The notes beneath the pieces are model-generated. The model worked only from the letters and a program-made list of their open reading frames with translations, did not search any database and was not told the origin of the DNA. From contig NW_009799179.1 in assembly GCF_000213175.1 (NCBI RefSeq), forward strand, positions 2,152,632 to 2,216,631: a DNA stretch of 64,000 nucleotides, given 5' to 3'. Shown one piece after another: positions 12,761 to 25,377 of this stretch (position 1 is the first letter of the stretch; each line of letters begins with the position of its first letter). The translations under genes were made by a program, and so were the position numbers. Source of the stretch: Neurospora tetrasperma FGSC 2508. Its lineage: Eukaryota; Ascomycota; Sordariomycetes; Sordariales; Sordariaceae.

Positions 12761-14424
12761 ATGAGAGGCCTTCTCGCTCTATCGCTAGCAGCCTGTGCTG
12801 CGGCGGCCCCAGCAGTCAGCCATGAGTCGATCCATGGCGATGCTGCACCCATTCTTTCGTCCTCCAACGCCGAGGTCGTTCCCAACTCCTACATCATCAA
12901 GTTCAAGAAGCACGTCACCGACGACAAGATCTCGGACCATCACACATGGATCCAGAAGATCCACTCCTCCCGCATGGATCTGAAGAAGCGTAGCCAGATC
13001 CCCATGGTCGACGACGTCTTCCGCGGACTCAAGCACACATACAAGATCGGCCAGGACTTCATGGGCTACTCGGGTCACTTCGACGAGGACACCATCGAGG
13101 CTGTCCGCAGGCACCCCGATGTAAGTTACACCACGCCACCACAATCAGCAGCTCTGAAACCTTACTGACTTGCTTTTCAAAACAGGTCGAGTACATCGAG
13201 CGTGATAGCATCGTCCACACCATGAGCGTCTCGGAAGATGTTGATTCCGAGGGCAAGTGCGACAGCGACATCGAGAAGTCCGCTCCCTGGGGCTTGGCTC
13301 GTATCTCGCATCGTGATACCCTGAGCTTCGCTACCTTCAACAAGTACCTCTATGCCGCTGAGGGTGGCGAGGGTGTTGATGCCTATGTCATCGACACCGG
13401 TACCAACGTCGAACACGTTGACTTCGAAGGCCGTGCCAAGTGGGGCAAGACCATCCCCAACGGCGACGCCGACGTGGACGGAAATGGTCACGGTACTCAC
13501 TGCTCTGGTACCATTGCCGGAAAGAAGTATGGTGTTGCCAAGAAGGCCAGCGTCTATGCCGTCAAGGTCCTCCGCTCTAACGGCTCTGGTACCATGGCTG
13601 ATGTCGTTGCCGGTGTTGAGTGGGCTGCCAAGTCCCATCTCGAGCAGGTCAAGGCTGCCAAGGATGGCAAGCGCAAGGGCTTCAAGGGCTCCGTCGCCAA
13701 CATGTCCCTTGGTGGTGGCAAGACCCAGGCTCTTGATGACACTGTCAACGCTGCTGTCTCTGTCGGCATTCACTTCGCCGTCGCTGCTGGCAACGACAAC
13801 GCCGATGCTTGCAACTACTCTCCTGCTGCTGCCGCCAAGGCTGTCACCGTCGGTGCCAGCGCCATTGATGACAGCCGTGCCTACTTCTCCAACTATGGCA
13901 AGTGCACTGACATCTTCGCTCCTGGTCTCAGCATTCTCTCCACCTGGATCGGCAGCAAGTATGCCACCAACACCATTTCTGGCACTTCCATGGCCTCTCC
14001 CCACATTTGCGGCCTTCTCGCCTACTACCTTTCTCTCCAGCCTTCCAGCGACTCCGAGTACTCTCTCGCTACCATCTCCCCCGAGAAGATGAAGGCCAAC
14101 CTTCTCAAGATTGCCACTGTTGGTGCCCTCAGCGACATGCCCCGTGACACCCCCAACCTCCTCGCCTGGAACGGTGGTGGTTGCAGCAACTACTCTGCCA
14201 TTGTCGATGCTGGCAGCTACAAGGCCACCCCCAAGGCCCAGTCTGACAAGATCTCTTCCGTCTCTGAGCTTGAGAAGGCTATTGAGCACGACTACGAGGT
14301 CATCTCCGGCAAGGTCGTCAAGGGCGTCTCTTCGCTCTCCGACAAGGCCGAGAAGCTCTCGGAGAAGATCCACGACATGGTTGAGGAGGAGCTCAAGGAG
14401 TTCCTCGAGGAGATCGCTCACTAA
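12761..14424 (+). CDS. Vacuolar subtilisin-like serine protease (cerevisin, PRB1/PepC type)
   Basis: A serine endopeptidase of the S8 family, 532 residues, the usual size for fungal vacuolar cerevisins (yeast PRB1, Aspergillus PepC), which degrade proteins in the vacuole and activate other zymogens. Exon 1 is 12761-13120 and exon 2 is 13186-14424. The 65-bp intron has a GTAAGT donor, a TACTGAC branch and a CAG acceptor, and the join reads RRHPD-VEYIERD in phase 0. Residues 1 to about 16 form a signal peptide (MRGLLALSLAACAAAA), followed by an inhibitor I9 propeptide (about 45-125) and the catalytic domain with Asp190 (VIDTGTN), His222 (GNGHGTHCSGT) and Ser388 (GTSMASPH). The N-terminal propeptide is expected to be removed by self-cleavage. 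The C-terminus (about 480-532) is a charged helical extension. Codon use is extremely biased to C-ending codons, which suggests high expression. The leader upstream is CT-rich. Confidence 0.95.
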
Positions 14425-15425
14425 AGTGATGAAGACTGTTTAGTAGCGTGTCATCTTTAGCGCAATGACTATGACTGGGGTTTTCAGATGCCCCCTTTGG
14501 TATTAGGTTGGGACAGGCACTGCTCTGGGTTTTGGGATAGGTTTCGGATGGGCGTGGGACAGCCCCGGGAGTTTTCATGTACAGTATGCAGAATATGGGT
14601 CACTGATGAGTTTGGGAAGGTTTGCATTTTCGTACGTAATCAGGTACTATCTATCCATCATGAGAAACACAAGGCTATTTGCCATTGATACAATGATTCT
14701 TCTCCCTTCTCATTGCTCGCGGTTTATTCAATTGGTTTGATGTGCACCAGCCATGGCGTTTTCGCGTATCTGTATTGACCTCGGTTCGGCTCTTGAACCC
14801 CTGAGACGATCCAAGATACCGACGTATCCCGGTGTTCTATCTTGAGCATCTTGGTGCACTCCACCGACATCGACCCTAGATGTAGCTCATCTCAACGGAA
14901 TCTGCAACTTACAGGCTCGTTCTTTCTGGAATTTTAATTCATCATGGTACGTACAAAACCAATTCGCACTTTCCACAAGCTTTCACCAGTAACCACCTAT
15001 TGCTTGATAGAAACTGCAGAGGTGCACCTTCCTCGAAATTCAAGGATCTTCAACGCCATACTCGGTTCCGACCTCGGTCATTATGACTTCCCGACATCTC
15101 TTCGGGCAATTACCCTTATCCTTCGTTGTTGCACACAAAAGAGCTTCCCAAATGATTTCCCTTGAAGAACTCGTTGGGCTTTTCCCTCATCTCTTTTGGA
15201 TTTCGCTGCCGCGCCAAGTTGCTCCATCAAAGCTCTCGTCGGTGTCGCCGATCCAAACGACCTCATTTCGCCTGAAATAGGGTTAGATGCACAGCTTTAC
15301 GGCGGATCAATCACGAGGCTATCGCTTGCCCATTCGCAATCATCGACGGCTCTTATAATTACTCTTCCCCTTACCCTTTTTGACGTCTAAAAAAAGGGCT
15401 GCTGCCCCCCCGTCAGTCAGGTCCG
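14425..15425. other. Intergenic region / leader of the next gene
   Basis: This is the 3' flank of the subtilisin gene followed by the leader of the gene at 15426. An ATG at 14944 is directly followed by GTACGT, a good splice donor. A 470-bp intron ending at 15416 would join it in frame to the next gene (see findings). I see nothing else in it. Confidence 0.5.
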
Positions 15426-18400
15426 ATGCTACGTCGACAGAGCGTCAAGTCCAAGTCGGATCTCAGACGCCGCAAATCAACTTTGTCAGCAACACACGGA
15501 GTCCATCTCGAACATCTCGATCCAGCCGTCGCTCAACGAGACGCCCAGGTTGCTGCCTGTCAGGCATACGCTCGAGCTCAAGATCGGAGTGCCAAGGCAG
15601 ACATGTCACTATTTCCGCCAACACCCGATACCTCTCCACGTCGAACACAAGCAGCTCGGAGCGGCACTAAGCCTGAAGCAAGTTGCGCTCCCCATCACGG
15701 ACGGGAAAACAGCCAAGATCTTCACCGGAGGCAGAGTGTGCGGTTTATGGGGCCGTGTTCTGTGAAAGGGGAGAAAGGCCTTGGTCAGGGTGCTTACTCC
15801 CACACCAGACGAAACTCTATGGAGATTGGCCAAGACACTGCGCAATTGCAACTCAACGATCAAGATTCAAGCAGCGTTCACAGTTATAGTTTGGCCAACA
15901 ACGTCAAGGAGCTTTCGATTCTACACCAGTCATGCCAACCTCCCAAACCCTCGCCTTCAGCTCCCGTCACCGGTATTGCGGCCGACTATCTCTATGCTCT
16001 TGTCGCCAGCGAAGATTACTACACGCCAGAAGATAACATCGCCTCTGCTCCATCTTCATACCGTCGTATCAGAAAGTCCAGATCAATGTTCACTTCGGAA
16101 GATCACGAGAGCAGGAAAAGTCAAGACGACTCCGTGTCATTTGTCAATGGTAGAGTTCCTCCTACCAGGTCAACACTGGGTAACTCAAGCTACAAGATGG
16201 TCGCCGATGACAAGGAGAATGATCCCATGACGGGACTGCCGCCGCTGAAAACTCCAAAGTCGATGAGTTTCTTGAGGACCCGGAGCACTCACTCCCGATC
16301 AGACACACATAGGGCCAGCTTGGACCAAATGCATAGTCCTCTTGAAGCCCCCAGTGTGCTGGGCAATGGGTCCCATGCCAGCGAACGAGGTACCCCACGT
16401 CTTGTTTCCAAAGCTTCAACAATCTTCAGTGCACGGAATCGAAGAGCCGAGCCAAAAATGCGAAAATCGCTTCGGAGCGCCAGCTGGGGCGATGACTTGG
16501 CCGAAACAAACCCGAACCTCACGCTTCCAACTACACCCTCGGGCAAGGATGATGGGTTCAAACGTAAAGCCAGAAAGGTCTCCAAATCATTGAAAACGAA
16601 GCTGAAGAGTTTCTTCAGTTTGGCCAAATCTGAGGATTCGTGCACAATCCCAGTTCAGCACATCGACTCTCAGAGAACCCATGTCATGGAGGATGTCGTG
16701 TCCATACACTCCACAGCATCAGATCAAGAGGTCGCGGAAAAGATAGAATGGGGCTCGATTCATCAAGTGCCTTCCAAAATACCCTCTCTCCAGATTGTCC
16801 CGTCCAACCTCCATCACTCAAACAAGGGAAGCCTCGAGAGCCTTAGGAGTGAACGAGAACGCAATATTTCGGATGACAAGTCATTGACCACCTGGGTTCA
16901 CTCAGGCCCTAGCACTCTAACCAGCCAGCAACAAGAAGAATGGAGAGAGTGGGAGCGACAACGTCTTTCCATTATCAAGGAAGGCGGCACGCACGCCCCC
17001 TCGCCATCGATCCACAGACAAGCCCTCGGGACTCAGTTATTTCAACGCTTCGATGGCTCGACGACACAAACTAACCCACCTGGTTTGGGTGTAGATAGTC
17101 AACGAGTGTACTCTGCTTTGATGAAGCGGGTGCGCGATATGCACAACCAGACATTTCCAGCTGCGGAACAGCAACGCGAACCCGGGAGTTTGACTCACGC
17201 ATTTCTCCGCGAAAGATCATCACTTCGATCTTTGAGCAAAGCACGACATTTCTATCATGATACAGATCATATCGATACCCCAACGCGCGCTTCAAGAAAA
17301 AGCAGTTTGTCTGGATGCCAGGAAGCTCAAGTCCACCAACAGGGAATGCGTTCCTCGTCCGCAATGACCTCACGGTCTGCCGAGACCGGATGGGGTGACT
17401 CAAAAGCTACTCGACCTGGCGTCCAAGCTGGCAGGTCAAAGACTGCCCCTGCTCCCGCATCTAGCTCACAGAAAATGCATCAAGATCCCTTCACAGAGCA
17501 TGACAGTGACGCACTGGGAGTTCAGGATCATCAATTTGAAGGCCAACAGCTTCACGACAACCTTGGTCAGAACTCAGCCGCCTCAAACACGCCTGGTTCA
17601 CATCTGTTCCGAACAACAAGTCCGTTCCGGCGTACTTTGCGGGAATCTATGGAGGCTGAATACAGTGCTATAGCACAGGCAATCCAGGAATCGATTCATC
17701 ATATCAGCTCAGACGACGACACGCGCATCCGTTACTCTGGTCAAATCGATCCTGCCTCAAAGAATAGAACTGAGGTCACGGACAACAACGACTACACTGA
17801 GAGTGTGTATTCTACAGACGAGATCGGGAACGGTCCGTTGAATGGGGCATTGGATGATAGCTACAGTCTGTGCAACAGGAGATCTGTAGGCTCGCCTCTC
17901 GCTTACCATCCGGCGAATCATCGGATTGAGTCCTCAGCCAGCTCTGTTGACTGGAAGACCTGGCTATCAGCAAATATTGGCAAGGATGAACCGTCTCCTT
18001 CGACCCCAGTGGAAGTTGCATACGCCATTCCAACGATGCCCAACAGCTTTCCCAATCGTCATGTCCGTGAGTCTACACAAATCAACGAAGAATGCGAGGA
18101 TGATGGTGGCGTGTACGAACCTCCAACCCATCGGCTGTCACTTCCAATTTCTCCCTTGGCGACAATCGAGCCCAACGTCGTAAAGTTATCGCCAGAACAG
18201 CGCTCAATCAAGCGTACCACACCACCTCTTTCCGGTAGAGCTTTACTCGAGAATGATAGCCCAGGTGCTCCTCCTATTCCCGCAAAGAGTGTTTTGAGAT
18301 GCACCCCTTCGCCACTCAAGCGTTCTGCTGGGCCGAATCGAGGTCACTACATGTCACCATCGATCACGTCCAGCCCTGGTTTAAGTGCGGCGGTTCAACG

Positions 18401-18611
18401 TCAGTTTGGACCGGTCTCTACCAAGCAGAATGGCTATGTGACTGATCATCAAAAACAAGCTGAGTCCTCCGAAGATGGCCATGCACGCCAGGACAGTGTA
18501 AGAGCGGCAGACAATAAGAGCTTCGGGAAGTTGAAGATCTCACAGATACTGGAGGGAGGATTCCGTCGAAGGGTAGCGAGCAGTGACAGCGGCGCGGCAG
18601 CCTTTCTTTGA
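15426..18611 (+). CDS. Large disordered Ser-rich protein of unknown function
   Basis: A single open frame of 1061 residues that I cannot assign to a characterised family. It is basic and Ser/Thr/Pro-rich and largely predicted disordered by eye. The N-terminus has a conserved-looking basic stretch (KSKSDLRRRKST) followed by a helix-like segment (HLDPAVAQRDAQVAACQAYA), an arrangement I associate with uncharacterised Pezizomycotina proteins. Further along are an SVRFMGP motif, a Tyr-rich patch (DYLYALVASEDYYTPEDN), a basic amphipathic segment (KVSKSLKTKLKSFFSLAK, about residues 385-405) that could bind membranes or a partner, and a Trp-rich helix (EEWREWERQRLSII). The C-terminus ends in a short conserved-looking block (KLKISQILEGGFRRR). 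Many SP/TP sites suggest phosphorylation. No enzyme motif or membrane segment is visible. An upstream exon adding a few residues is possible. Confidence 0.8.
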   Translation: MLRRQSVKSKSDLRRRKSTLSATHGVHLEHLDPAVAQRDAQVAACQAYARAQDRSAKADMSLFPPTPDTSPRRTQAARSGTKPEASCAPHHGRENSQDLHRRQSVRFMGPCSVKGEKGLGQGAYSHTRRNSMEIGQDTAQLQLNDQDSSSVHSYSLANNVKELSILHQSCQPPKPSPSAPVTGIAADYLYALVASEDYYTPEDNIASAPSSYRRIRKSRSMFTSEDHESRKSQDDSVSFVNGRVPPTRSTLGNSSYKMVADDKENDPMTGLPPLKTPKSMSFLRTRSTHSRSDTHRASLDQMHSPLEAPSVLGNGSHASERGTPRLVSKASTIFSARNRRAEPKMRKSLRSASWGDDLAETNPNLTLPTTPSGKDDGFKRKARKVSKSLKTKLKSFFSLAKSEDSCTIPVQHIDSQRTHVMEDVVSIHSTASDQEVAEKIEWGSIHQVPSKIPSLQIVPSNLHHSNKGSLESLRSERERNISDDKSLTTWVHSGPSTLTSQQQEEWREWERQRLSIIKEGGTHAPSPSIHRQALGTQLFQRFDGSTTQTNPPGLGVDSQRVYSALMKRVRDMHNQTFPAAEQQREPGSLTHAFLRERSSLRSLSKARHFYHDTDHIDTPTRASRKSSLSGCQEAQVHQQGMRSSSAMTSRSAETGWGDSKATRPGVQAGRSKTAPAPASSSQKMHQDPFTEHDSDALGVQDHQFEGQQLHDNLGQNSAASNTPGSHLFRTTSPFRRTLRESMEAEYSAIAQAIQESIHHISSDDDTRIRYSGQIDPASKNRTEVTDNNDYTESVYSTDEIGNGPLNGALDDSYSLCNRRSVGSPLAYHPANHRIESSASSVDWKTWLSANIGKDEPSPSTPVEVAYAIPTMPNSFPNRHVRESTQINEECEDDGGVYEPPTHRLSLPISPLATIEPNVVKLSPEQRSIKRTTPPLSGRALLENDSPGAPPIPAKSVLRCTPSPLKRSAGPNRGHYMSPSITSSPGLSAAVQRQFGPVSTKQNGYVTDHQKQAESSEDGHARQDSVRAADNKSFGKLKISQILEGGFRRRVASSDSGAAAFL

Positions 18612-20867
18612 TTGATTTTGGTGAAGGGGAGCAACTCGGGCTTCAGATAATGTACGACCGACTAGCGTCAGGTCTCACCACTGTACTATATCATTTCTTA
18701 TGTATGGGTGTACAGCATAGTGCATTTGCTCTGTCAGGGATGGATGTATGCACAATAGAATCGATAGAGGACAGGTCTGGTAATGGGAGCATGGGATAGG
18801 GTAAAGGGCTTAGAGAGGTCTAATTCGGGGTCGGTAGTTTTCTGTTACTCATTCAGCTTGACGATATCATGGTTATGGGAATCATCCAGATATGAAATGA
18901 CGAAACCAAATAGAGATATAAAAACAACCAAAGCCGTGGCATCCCAGAGAGAAAATAATGATAAAAAAAAGAGAAGAAAAAAGAGATGCAGTGGCACCTT
19001 GCAGTGGTGACAGCGAGCAAATTACCAATCAGCTTGCGCCTGTCTAGCCACAACGGTAGGTAGGTCGGTTCATATAAGTGAGGGGACAAGCACCCAGGTG
19101 CAAGGCGCAATGATGTCGGCTTACCGAGTCCGGTGCGAGGAAGAACCGTCAGTCGGTTCACACTCTCAACGTGCTTCACCCTACCAGTCTGCCTGGAGGG
19201 GAGAGGCTGAGGTTACGGAGATACGGACGACGGCGTTAACAAGATGAATGTCGATAAAGTCCGGCGAAACCCTTGGCGGAGTTGGCGCCTCGGCTTTGCA
19301 CGTCTGTACTTGTAGTGAGATGAAGATTATTAGAACGAATGAATGAATAGGCTTAACTATGCTGCACTAGAAGGCGCCAGAGAAGCTTTGATGACGTCGA
19401 AGTTAATTGTTTGGTAGGTTGGTTGGTTCGTTGATTGACACACCCCCACCCCAAAAGCGCCTTTAAAAGTCGGGCATTCTCATATCATTTGATAGATACA
19501 TGTAACGAACGGCCTTTGATGCATTCTTTGGGCACCAGGGAGAGCTGTCAGTCAGGTCAAAGCGGTACGTATGTGGTATTCACATGCGCAGGGAAGGATG
19601 TCCCGGCGACCGGGTGGTCCGCGAAAGAAATGGAGAATTGAGCGACGTCTGAAGGGTCCTGCATACGCCATGTTGTACTTGGGACGCTTGGATTGGAATT
19701 TTAAGGGCTTTTGAGAGAGAGCGGCCCGGAGAGAGCGGTGGATGGGTGGATAGATGGGAAGTTCGAGGAGTGAAACCCTTTTTTTCCCACTTTGACGGTG
19801 AGTTGGGCATTACTCGGGAAAAGGAAAGGAAGGAAATGTTGGTTCCATCCATTCGGGCAGTTGGGGCTGGAAATGGAGATGGATTCCTTGGTGGGAACAG
19901 CTGAAGGACAAGCATTAATAAAACAGGCACAGCCTGGTACAACTGGATGGCCAAGCACCATATGGCTTAGTACCTCTACCTGAAACTGTTCGTACATTGC
20001 TTCAAACTCATTTGTTCAGTTTCAGATTTGGGCTCTTCCGTTTTGATGGGTTTCGATACCAAAACGCACAAGTCCCAAGCGGTCGGTTGAACATTACGCA
20101 ATGGGAAGAAAAGGAGCATGAACTATGATGTACAATTACATGATCAGCGTGGGATTGACATGCGCCTCGAGAGCAGCCAATAGCAGGCCAGCAGCATGTT
20201 TAACCGCAATTCAGGTCCTCCTCCCTCGACTCGGAACTTGAAAGGAGGAGGAGAGACAAGTGCATAAAAAGTCATCACGCAAGGCAGACGCCCAAAACCT
20301 CCATCTTTTCTTCTCCACGTTCTCTCGACGAGACAACTTCCTCTGAGGTTAGTGGTCAATCTTCGCTTTCCGCATAGCCTGCGCAACGTAATTTAGGTAT
20401 CGGTCTTGCATGCCGTGCTCTAGCAGGGATCCCTAATCTGGATCGCGCTAGGTGACTCCAGGCCCCGGATCCGCTACAACAAGATTACCTGCGATTACGC
20501 CGACCCAAACAAAGGTCACCTTCATTTTAATCTCCACGCCCCCCGTCAGACCTGACTCTACCAAGGCTTAGCAAAACCAAAAAAAAACTCCGAACGACAC
20601 CGTTGCCCTATCTCACCCTTTCTCTATCCTGTCTGCCCTCTCCCTCCGTCTCCGACCCGTCGTCACCAGCGATCCATCACAACGAAGTCCAGGTTTCTCC
20701 ATGTTGCATGACACAAACGACAACGACCACCCGACGACCCAGGCACCTATCACGTCGCCTTTGTGAGAGAGCGAACTTAACTGAATCTGCCGAACATCCC
20801 GTCAACCGACAATCTCTTCGACCTGGATACCCCTTAATCGAAAACAGAAACAAACAATAATCCAAAA
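18612..20867. other. Intergenic region, 3' flank and EFR3 promoter/leader
   Basis: These 2.2 kb hold no convincing gene. There is an A/G-rich tract at about 18955-18990 and a TAGGTAGG motif near 19058. A pyrimidine-rich leader at about 20590-20720 immediately precedes the EFR3 start. The open stretches here lack coding codon bias. Confidence 0.6.
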
Positions 20868-23800
20868 ATGAACGCCCTTCAGCAGAAGTGCCGGCCCAAG
20901 CACCAGGTCTTGGTCCTCAAGTGCTATCCTCGAACCATTAAGGGCGCCGTCGATGTGAAGCCTAATTCGAGCGAGCTGAGCTACCTCCTGTTCTACTGCC
21001 AGTCGCGCCGCGCAAAAATCCAGAAAGTTGGCAGCTTCCTCGAGAAAAAGACTGCCAGTGATGTCTACCACCAGAGGATAGGGTAAGTATATCTGTTTGA
21101 GCCTGATGCCATGAGCAACACACCACAACCCCTCGTCGCACAGCATCTCTGGACGGATACTAACGAGTGCATGCATACACCAAACAGTAACGTCCAGGTT
21201 ACCCTTCAGATCCTCGCTGCCCTGATCGAAAAGTCTCCCAAGGACCTCCCCCTGTTCGCATCATGTGTCCTCAGCATCCTCGAGCAGGTCCTCAAGTCGA
21301 GCGACATCACCATGGTCGAGTCTTCGATCCCGACCTTCCAGGCCTTCTGCGAGAACCATGACCCTACCTCGCTCGCCGCCGACCAGGCCTATTTCCGCCA
21401 ATATGTCTCTGTCGTCCAGCAGTACGCCTCTCTTGCCTCGACACGTCCTGCGCCTGGAAAGGCACAGCATAGTAAGCCTATCGCTCTGCGGTGGAGGAAT
21501 GCCGGTTTGGAGGCCATTAGGAGTGTCGCCTCTTCCGACGCCCTATCTTCCATGGTTGCCCGCCAGTACGATATCCTTGTCCCCATGATTCTGGAAAACC
21601 TATGGACGGAAAACGAAGACTTTCTCGACGTCTTGCTGCAGAGAGTCCAAGGGGACAACAATGTCGAGGATGCGCCGCTGTTGCGGAGGAGGACGAGCAA
21701 TGCCACGGCCCAGCCATCTGAGACGACCGGCGGTGAGCCTGGCCCCAACCCCATCGCTTTCCTGGGAACCGCGGTGGATGTCGACAAGCTGGCGGAGGAA
21801 GATATTGGCGTCTTGGCCATGCAGTGCTTGCGACAGGTCTTTGTTGCGCCCAGCCGATCTCAGACGCATAACCCTACCATTGCTCTGCTCAGGTTCATCG
21901 AGGAGCGAGTGGACCAGAACGAACAGGTCGTCAAGAGGGATGCTCACGGGAAGGACAATGGGTGGGCGATCAAGGTATTTTTGATGGCGGCTCGGTGGGC
22001 GCCGGTCGCGGACAGATTCACCATTCTCCTCACAGCCATTGAGGTGCTTACGCAACGACCCCTAACCGACGAAAACCTGCGACACCACAACATCCAGGCG
22101 GCTATGATTAGCGCTCTCTTGCGCTCGGATGTCAACCTGATCGGCTTGAGCGTCATGGACGTCCTTCTCAACCTCCTTGGCCATATGCAGAGGCTTGTTC
22201 AGATGCCAGGGGACCCGGATAGTATGAGGGTCGAGGACGAGACAATCGGCACCGATGAAGGGGCTATAGGACAGCGCAGAGAGTTGTTGTTCAGGCTGCA
22301 ACAGTGTATTGGCGACTTGGCCACTCACGTTTACTACGCCGACCAGATCTCGGACATGATCCAGACGATTCTCCTTAAGCTACGGCCATCCAGGCCGACC
22401 AGCCCCCCGAACTCCTCGCCAAACGGAGAGAGGTCGGAGAACGGAGCCGCTGAGGACCAACCCCTCGAATCTCTTTTCGCTCTTACTGTCGCCAAGATTG
22501 CGGCGCTTAAGGCTATCAAGGCGATTCTTTGGGTTGCCAATCCCCGCACAAAGATGAGCGGCGGCCACATCAACCTCTCCAGGAATCGTGTCCCCATCCA
22601 GACCTGGGATGGTACCCAATGGCTTCTGCGGGATCCTGATGGCCTTGTACGCAAGGCATATGTAGATGCTGTTGTGACTTGGTTAGATCGGGAGACCACA
22701 CCAGCAGATTCCCTAGCGAGGGACGAGTCTGCCAGGACAACGCTGAAGAACCGGGCTGCGCAGGAAAACAATCTGGCTCGCCGGGTCGTCTCAAGCGCAT
22801 CTGCCCGGGTGGACAAGTCGGCAAATGCACCACGCTCGCATTTCTTGCAGCTCCTCCACCTTGCTATCTACGACCATGCTTTGCAGTTTGTTGACTACGA
22901 GAATGATCTGGTGCTGCTCCACGTACTCTTGGCCAAGCTCGTGAGTCAGCTCGGTGTCAATGCTGCCAAGTTTGGTATTCCCATGATCTTCAGACTCCAA
23001 GAGGATATCCAAGATGTTGAGACGCCCCTTGGAAAGGTCCGCATTGGCAGCTTGGTACATGGTTACCTCTGGACTCTGACCGAGAAGTTTGACTGCGAAG
23101 GAACTGCTCCCGGGAGCGCCATCCACGGCGAGATTATCAGGCGCCGTAGCAAGAACTTTTGGGTCGAGGGTATCAACATCCCCGCTCCTGCCGTTGATCT
23201 CGTAGGCACACCGGGTCAGGCACGCCCCCCACCACAGATGAACATGCGGGATCTCGAGTCCGAGGCGCTTTTGCCGTTCGATGAGCGCGCATCCCTGGTA
23301 GACTGCATCTGCACAGGCTATCAGGAACTGGCAACCTCCCCTCCTACAAGCCCGACCACTAGTCCCGGTCGGAACTTCACCCACCCGATGCTCGGGTCGA
23401 CGTTGAGCGCGACCCCCAAGGACGAGACTCAGCGGGAAGTCCCAGCACAATTTCGCGAGCTGATGCTCGGTGACTGGACACGCGAAGCAGTGCTCGCCAA
23501 CACGCAAGCCGGCAGCAGCCAGACCGCCTCGCTCAACGGCACAAACGGTACTCACCGCAACACTGTCAACAACAACAACCGCCTCGGCGTAAACGGCGTG
23601 ACCTCACCAAACGGCAGCAACTCCAACCTCCGCCCTTCGTCTTCCCCAACAGGCCCCAACGGCGTCCAAGCCGGCAGGACGCGCAAGACCAGCATCCGCA
23701 GCAACGGCGGCGGCTCACCCGCCCACTCTACCTACAGGGCTAAGGCCCAACAACCAGTCACGTCCGTGGAGCAGCTCAAGGCCGTTCTGTCAGGCCACCT

Positions 23801-24350
23801 CCAACCCCCGCCAACCTCGCACGGCATCGGATTCCAGCACTCTGATGATAGCGACGATAGCCTCGTCAGCTATGACATGGCGCCTAGCGAGCTGTCGTTC
23901 AACCCAGCCGCCTCTGGCAGCAGGCAGGGCTCACCCGGTAATACCAGTCAGGCCGCTTCCAGCCCGCCACGCCGCACATCCCAGGATCGGACTCAGCAGC
24001 TGAAGTTCGGAGGGCCGCTCGTTCCGGGAGAGGAGAGCGCCGTCAACGGTGCTGGTGGTCAAGAAGGATCCAACGGCGCCGCAGGTAACCTCGGCGTCCC
24101 CATCTCGCGAACTACTTCCCGCACTCAACAACCCCAGGCTACTACTGCGCACACCACCCTTCCGAGGCCATCAACTTCCTCCAAGAGAAGCATCAAGAGC
24201 CGGGCGGGCTCTCGCGCGGGACCAATGTCCTCGTCCTGGCTGGGAGAGAAGCCTCCCGCTATGGACCTGGCGGCTTTGTTGAAGGGAATTGATAGTGCTT
24301 CGATTAGCGATATCAAGAGTTTGGGGGCAGGGGGAAAGCCTCCTTACTAA
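20868..24350 (+). CDS. efr3: EFR3, plasma-membrane anchor of the PI4-kinase complex
   Basis: EFR3 family protein of about 1125 residues. By family knowledge it holds the Stt4/PI4KIIIalpha-Ypp1 complex at the plasma membrane so that PI4P is made there. Exon 1 is 20868-21082 and exon 2 is 21188-24350. The 105-bp intron has a GTAAGT donor, an ACTAAC branch near 21161 and a CAG acceptor, and the join reads HQRIG-NVQVTLQ. The N-terminus carries the hallmark basic, Cys-containing stretch (CRPKHQVLVLKCYP) used for membrane binding and possible acylation. Residues to about 700 form a helical HEAT/ARM-like rod (LSILEQVLKSSDITMVESS). The last 350 residues are Ser/Asn/Gly-rich and disordered, with a conserved-looking tail (MDLAALLKGIDSASISDIKS). 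The start ATG has a good context (CCAAAAATGAAC). The protein is longer than the yeast one, as expected in Pezizomycotina. Confidence 0.92.
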
Positions 24351-25377
24351 ACCGATCAAGAGGAAAGAGGAGTGAGGGAAGCTGATGATGGGTGGTGTTG
24401 AATCTGGGAAGGGAAAGGAAAAACAAAAAACATATATATCTTTTAACGGGGTCTGGTGTCTCTTTTTTTTTTTTCGTCTTCTTTGTCTTTTGAGGCTTAT
24501 TTATTGACTCTGTTATTCTTTCTTACTTTTATTTTTAAAGTTGATTAATGGGGTTTGAACTTTTGGAGCTGGAGCGGGCAGGAGCGGCATGAAGGGAAGA
24601 TGGTGGGGTTGGGGGAGGAGGAAGGAGGTTACGGAAGGGGGAGTATATATCGTTAGTGGGATAAGTTACTTACTAGCGTTGTTCAAAAAGGAATCTTTTA
24701 TGTTATCTTGTTCTTGTTCTTGTTCTTGTTCTTAGAGAAAGGGGCGCGCGCGGGCGGGGATATATTGGTATACTGCAACTCACATTTTCATGTTCTTTTG
24801 TCATCACCATGTTCCATGTTACCTTATCTCTTTACTGATTGACCTAATGGTTTCACTTGGCTCATTTGCCCTTTCTTTTTTCTTTTTTTTTTTTTTTTCT
24901 TGTGTATGCTGAGCTATCAGCTAGAAGTAACTTTATGTACATTGCCGAGCTACCTACATTTCCTTTTCGTTGCATGTGGGGGGAGAGAGATCAATGTAAG
25001 ACAAAACAAAAGAGATATGAATATGGAAGGGACACAACCGTCTATCAACTTGTTCTCCACGGGCAACTGTTTTATATCAATAGATGCAGTACCAAAAACT
25101 TGCGTATTCCTTTACTAGATAAAAAGAACTCCGAAAGGGTCAGAAATTCATTCACAATCGCCAGGCGCATAACTATCACCGAGTCTGACGCAAAGAAATG
25201 GTATAAACCAGCTTTACAATGCTCCATACTTTTATATATACCTGGATGCCATATACAGCTCAACAAATAGTGCCCTTATAATACAATATACAGTTCAGAT
25301 AACCATAACATACAACCTTCCTTCCCCGCCCATACCTAACCATACAAACCCACCACGACCTCACAACCAAAACTGTA
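24351..25377. other. Intergenic region between convergent genes
   Basis: Shared 3' flank of EFR3 and ATP12. It is AT-rich with several T tracts (about 24462-24474 and 24882-24899), a short (TTCTTG)n run at about 24708-24733 and a stretch of GC alternation near 24745. No gene is seen. Confidence 0.6.
24708..24733. repeat. Hexanucleotide tandem repeat (TTCTTG)n
   Basis: About four tandem copies of TTCTTG lie in the 3' flank of EFR3. This is a simple microsatellite with no evident function. Confidence 0.8.

Noticed and set aside
13177-14421. Minus-strand frame of 414 codons inside the subtilisin gene
   Set aside because: It is the antisense shadow of a strongly C-biased coding exon. The plus strand has the complete catalytic triad.
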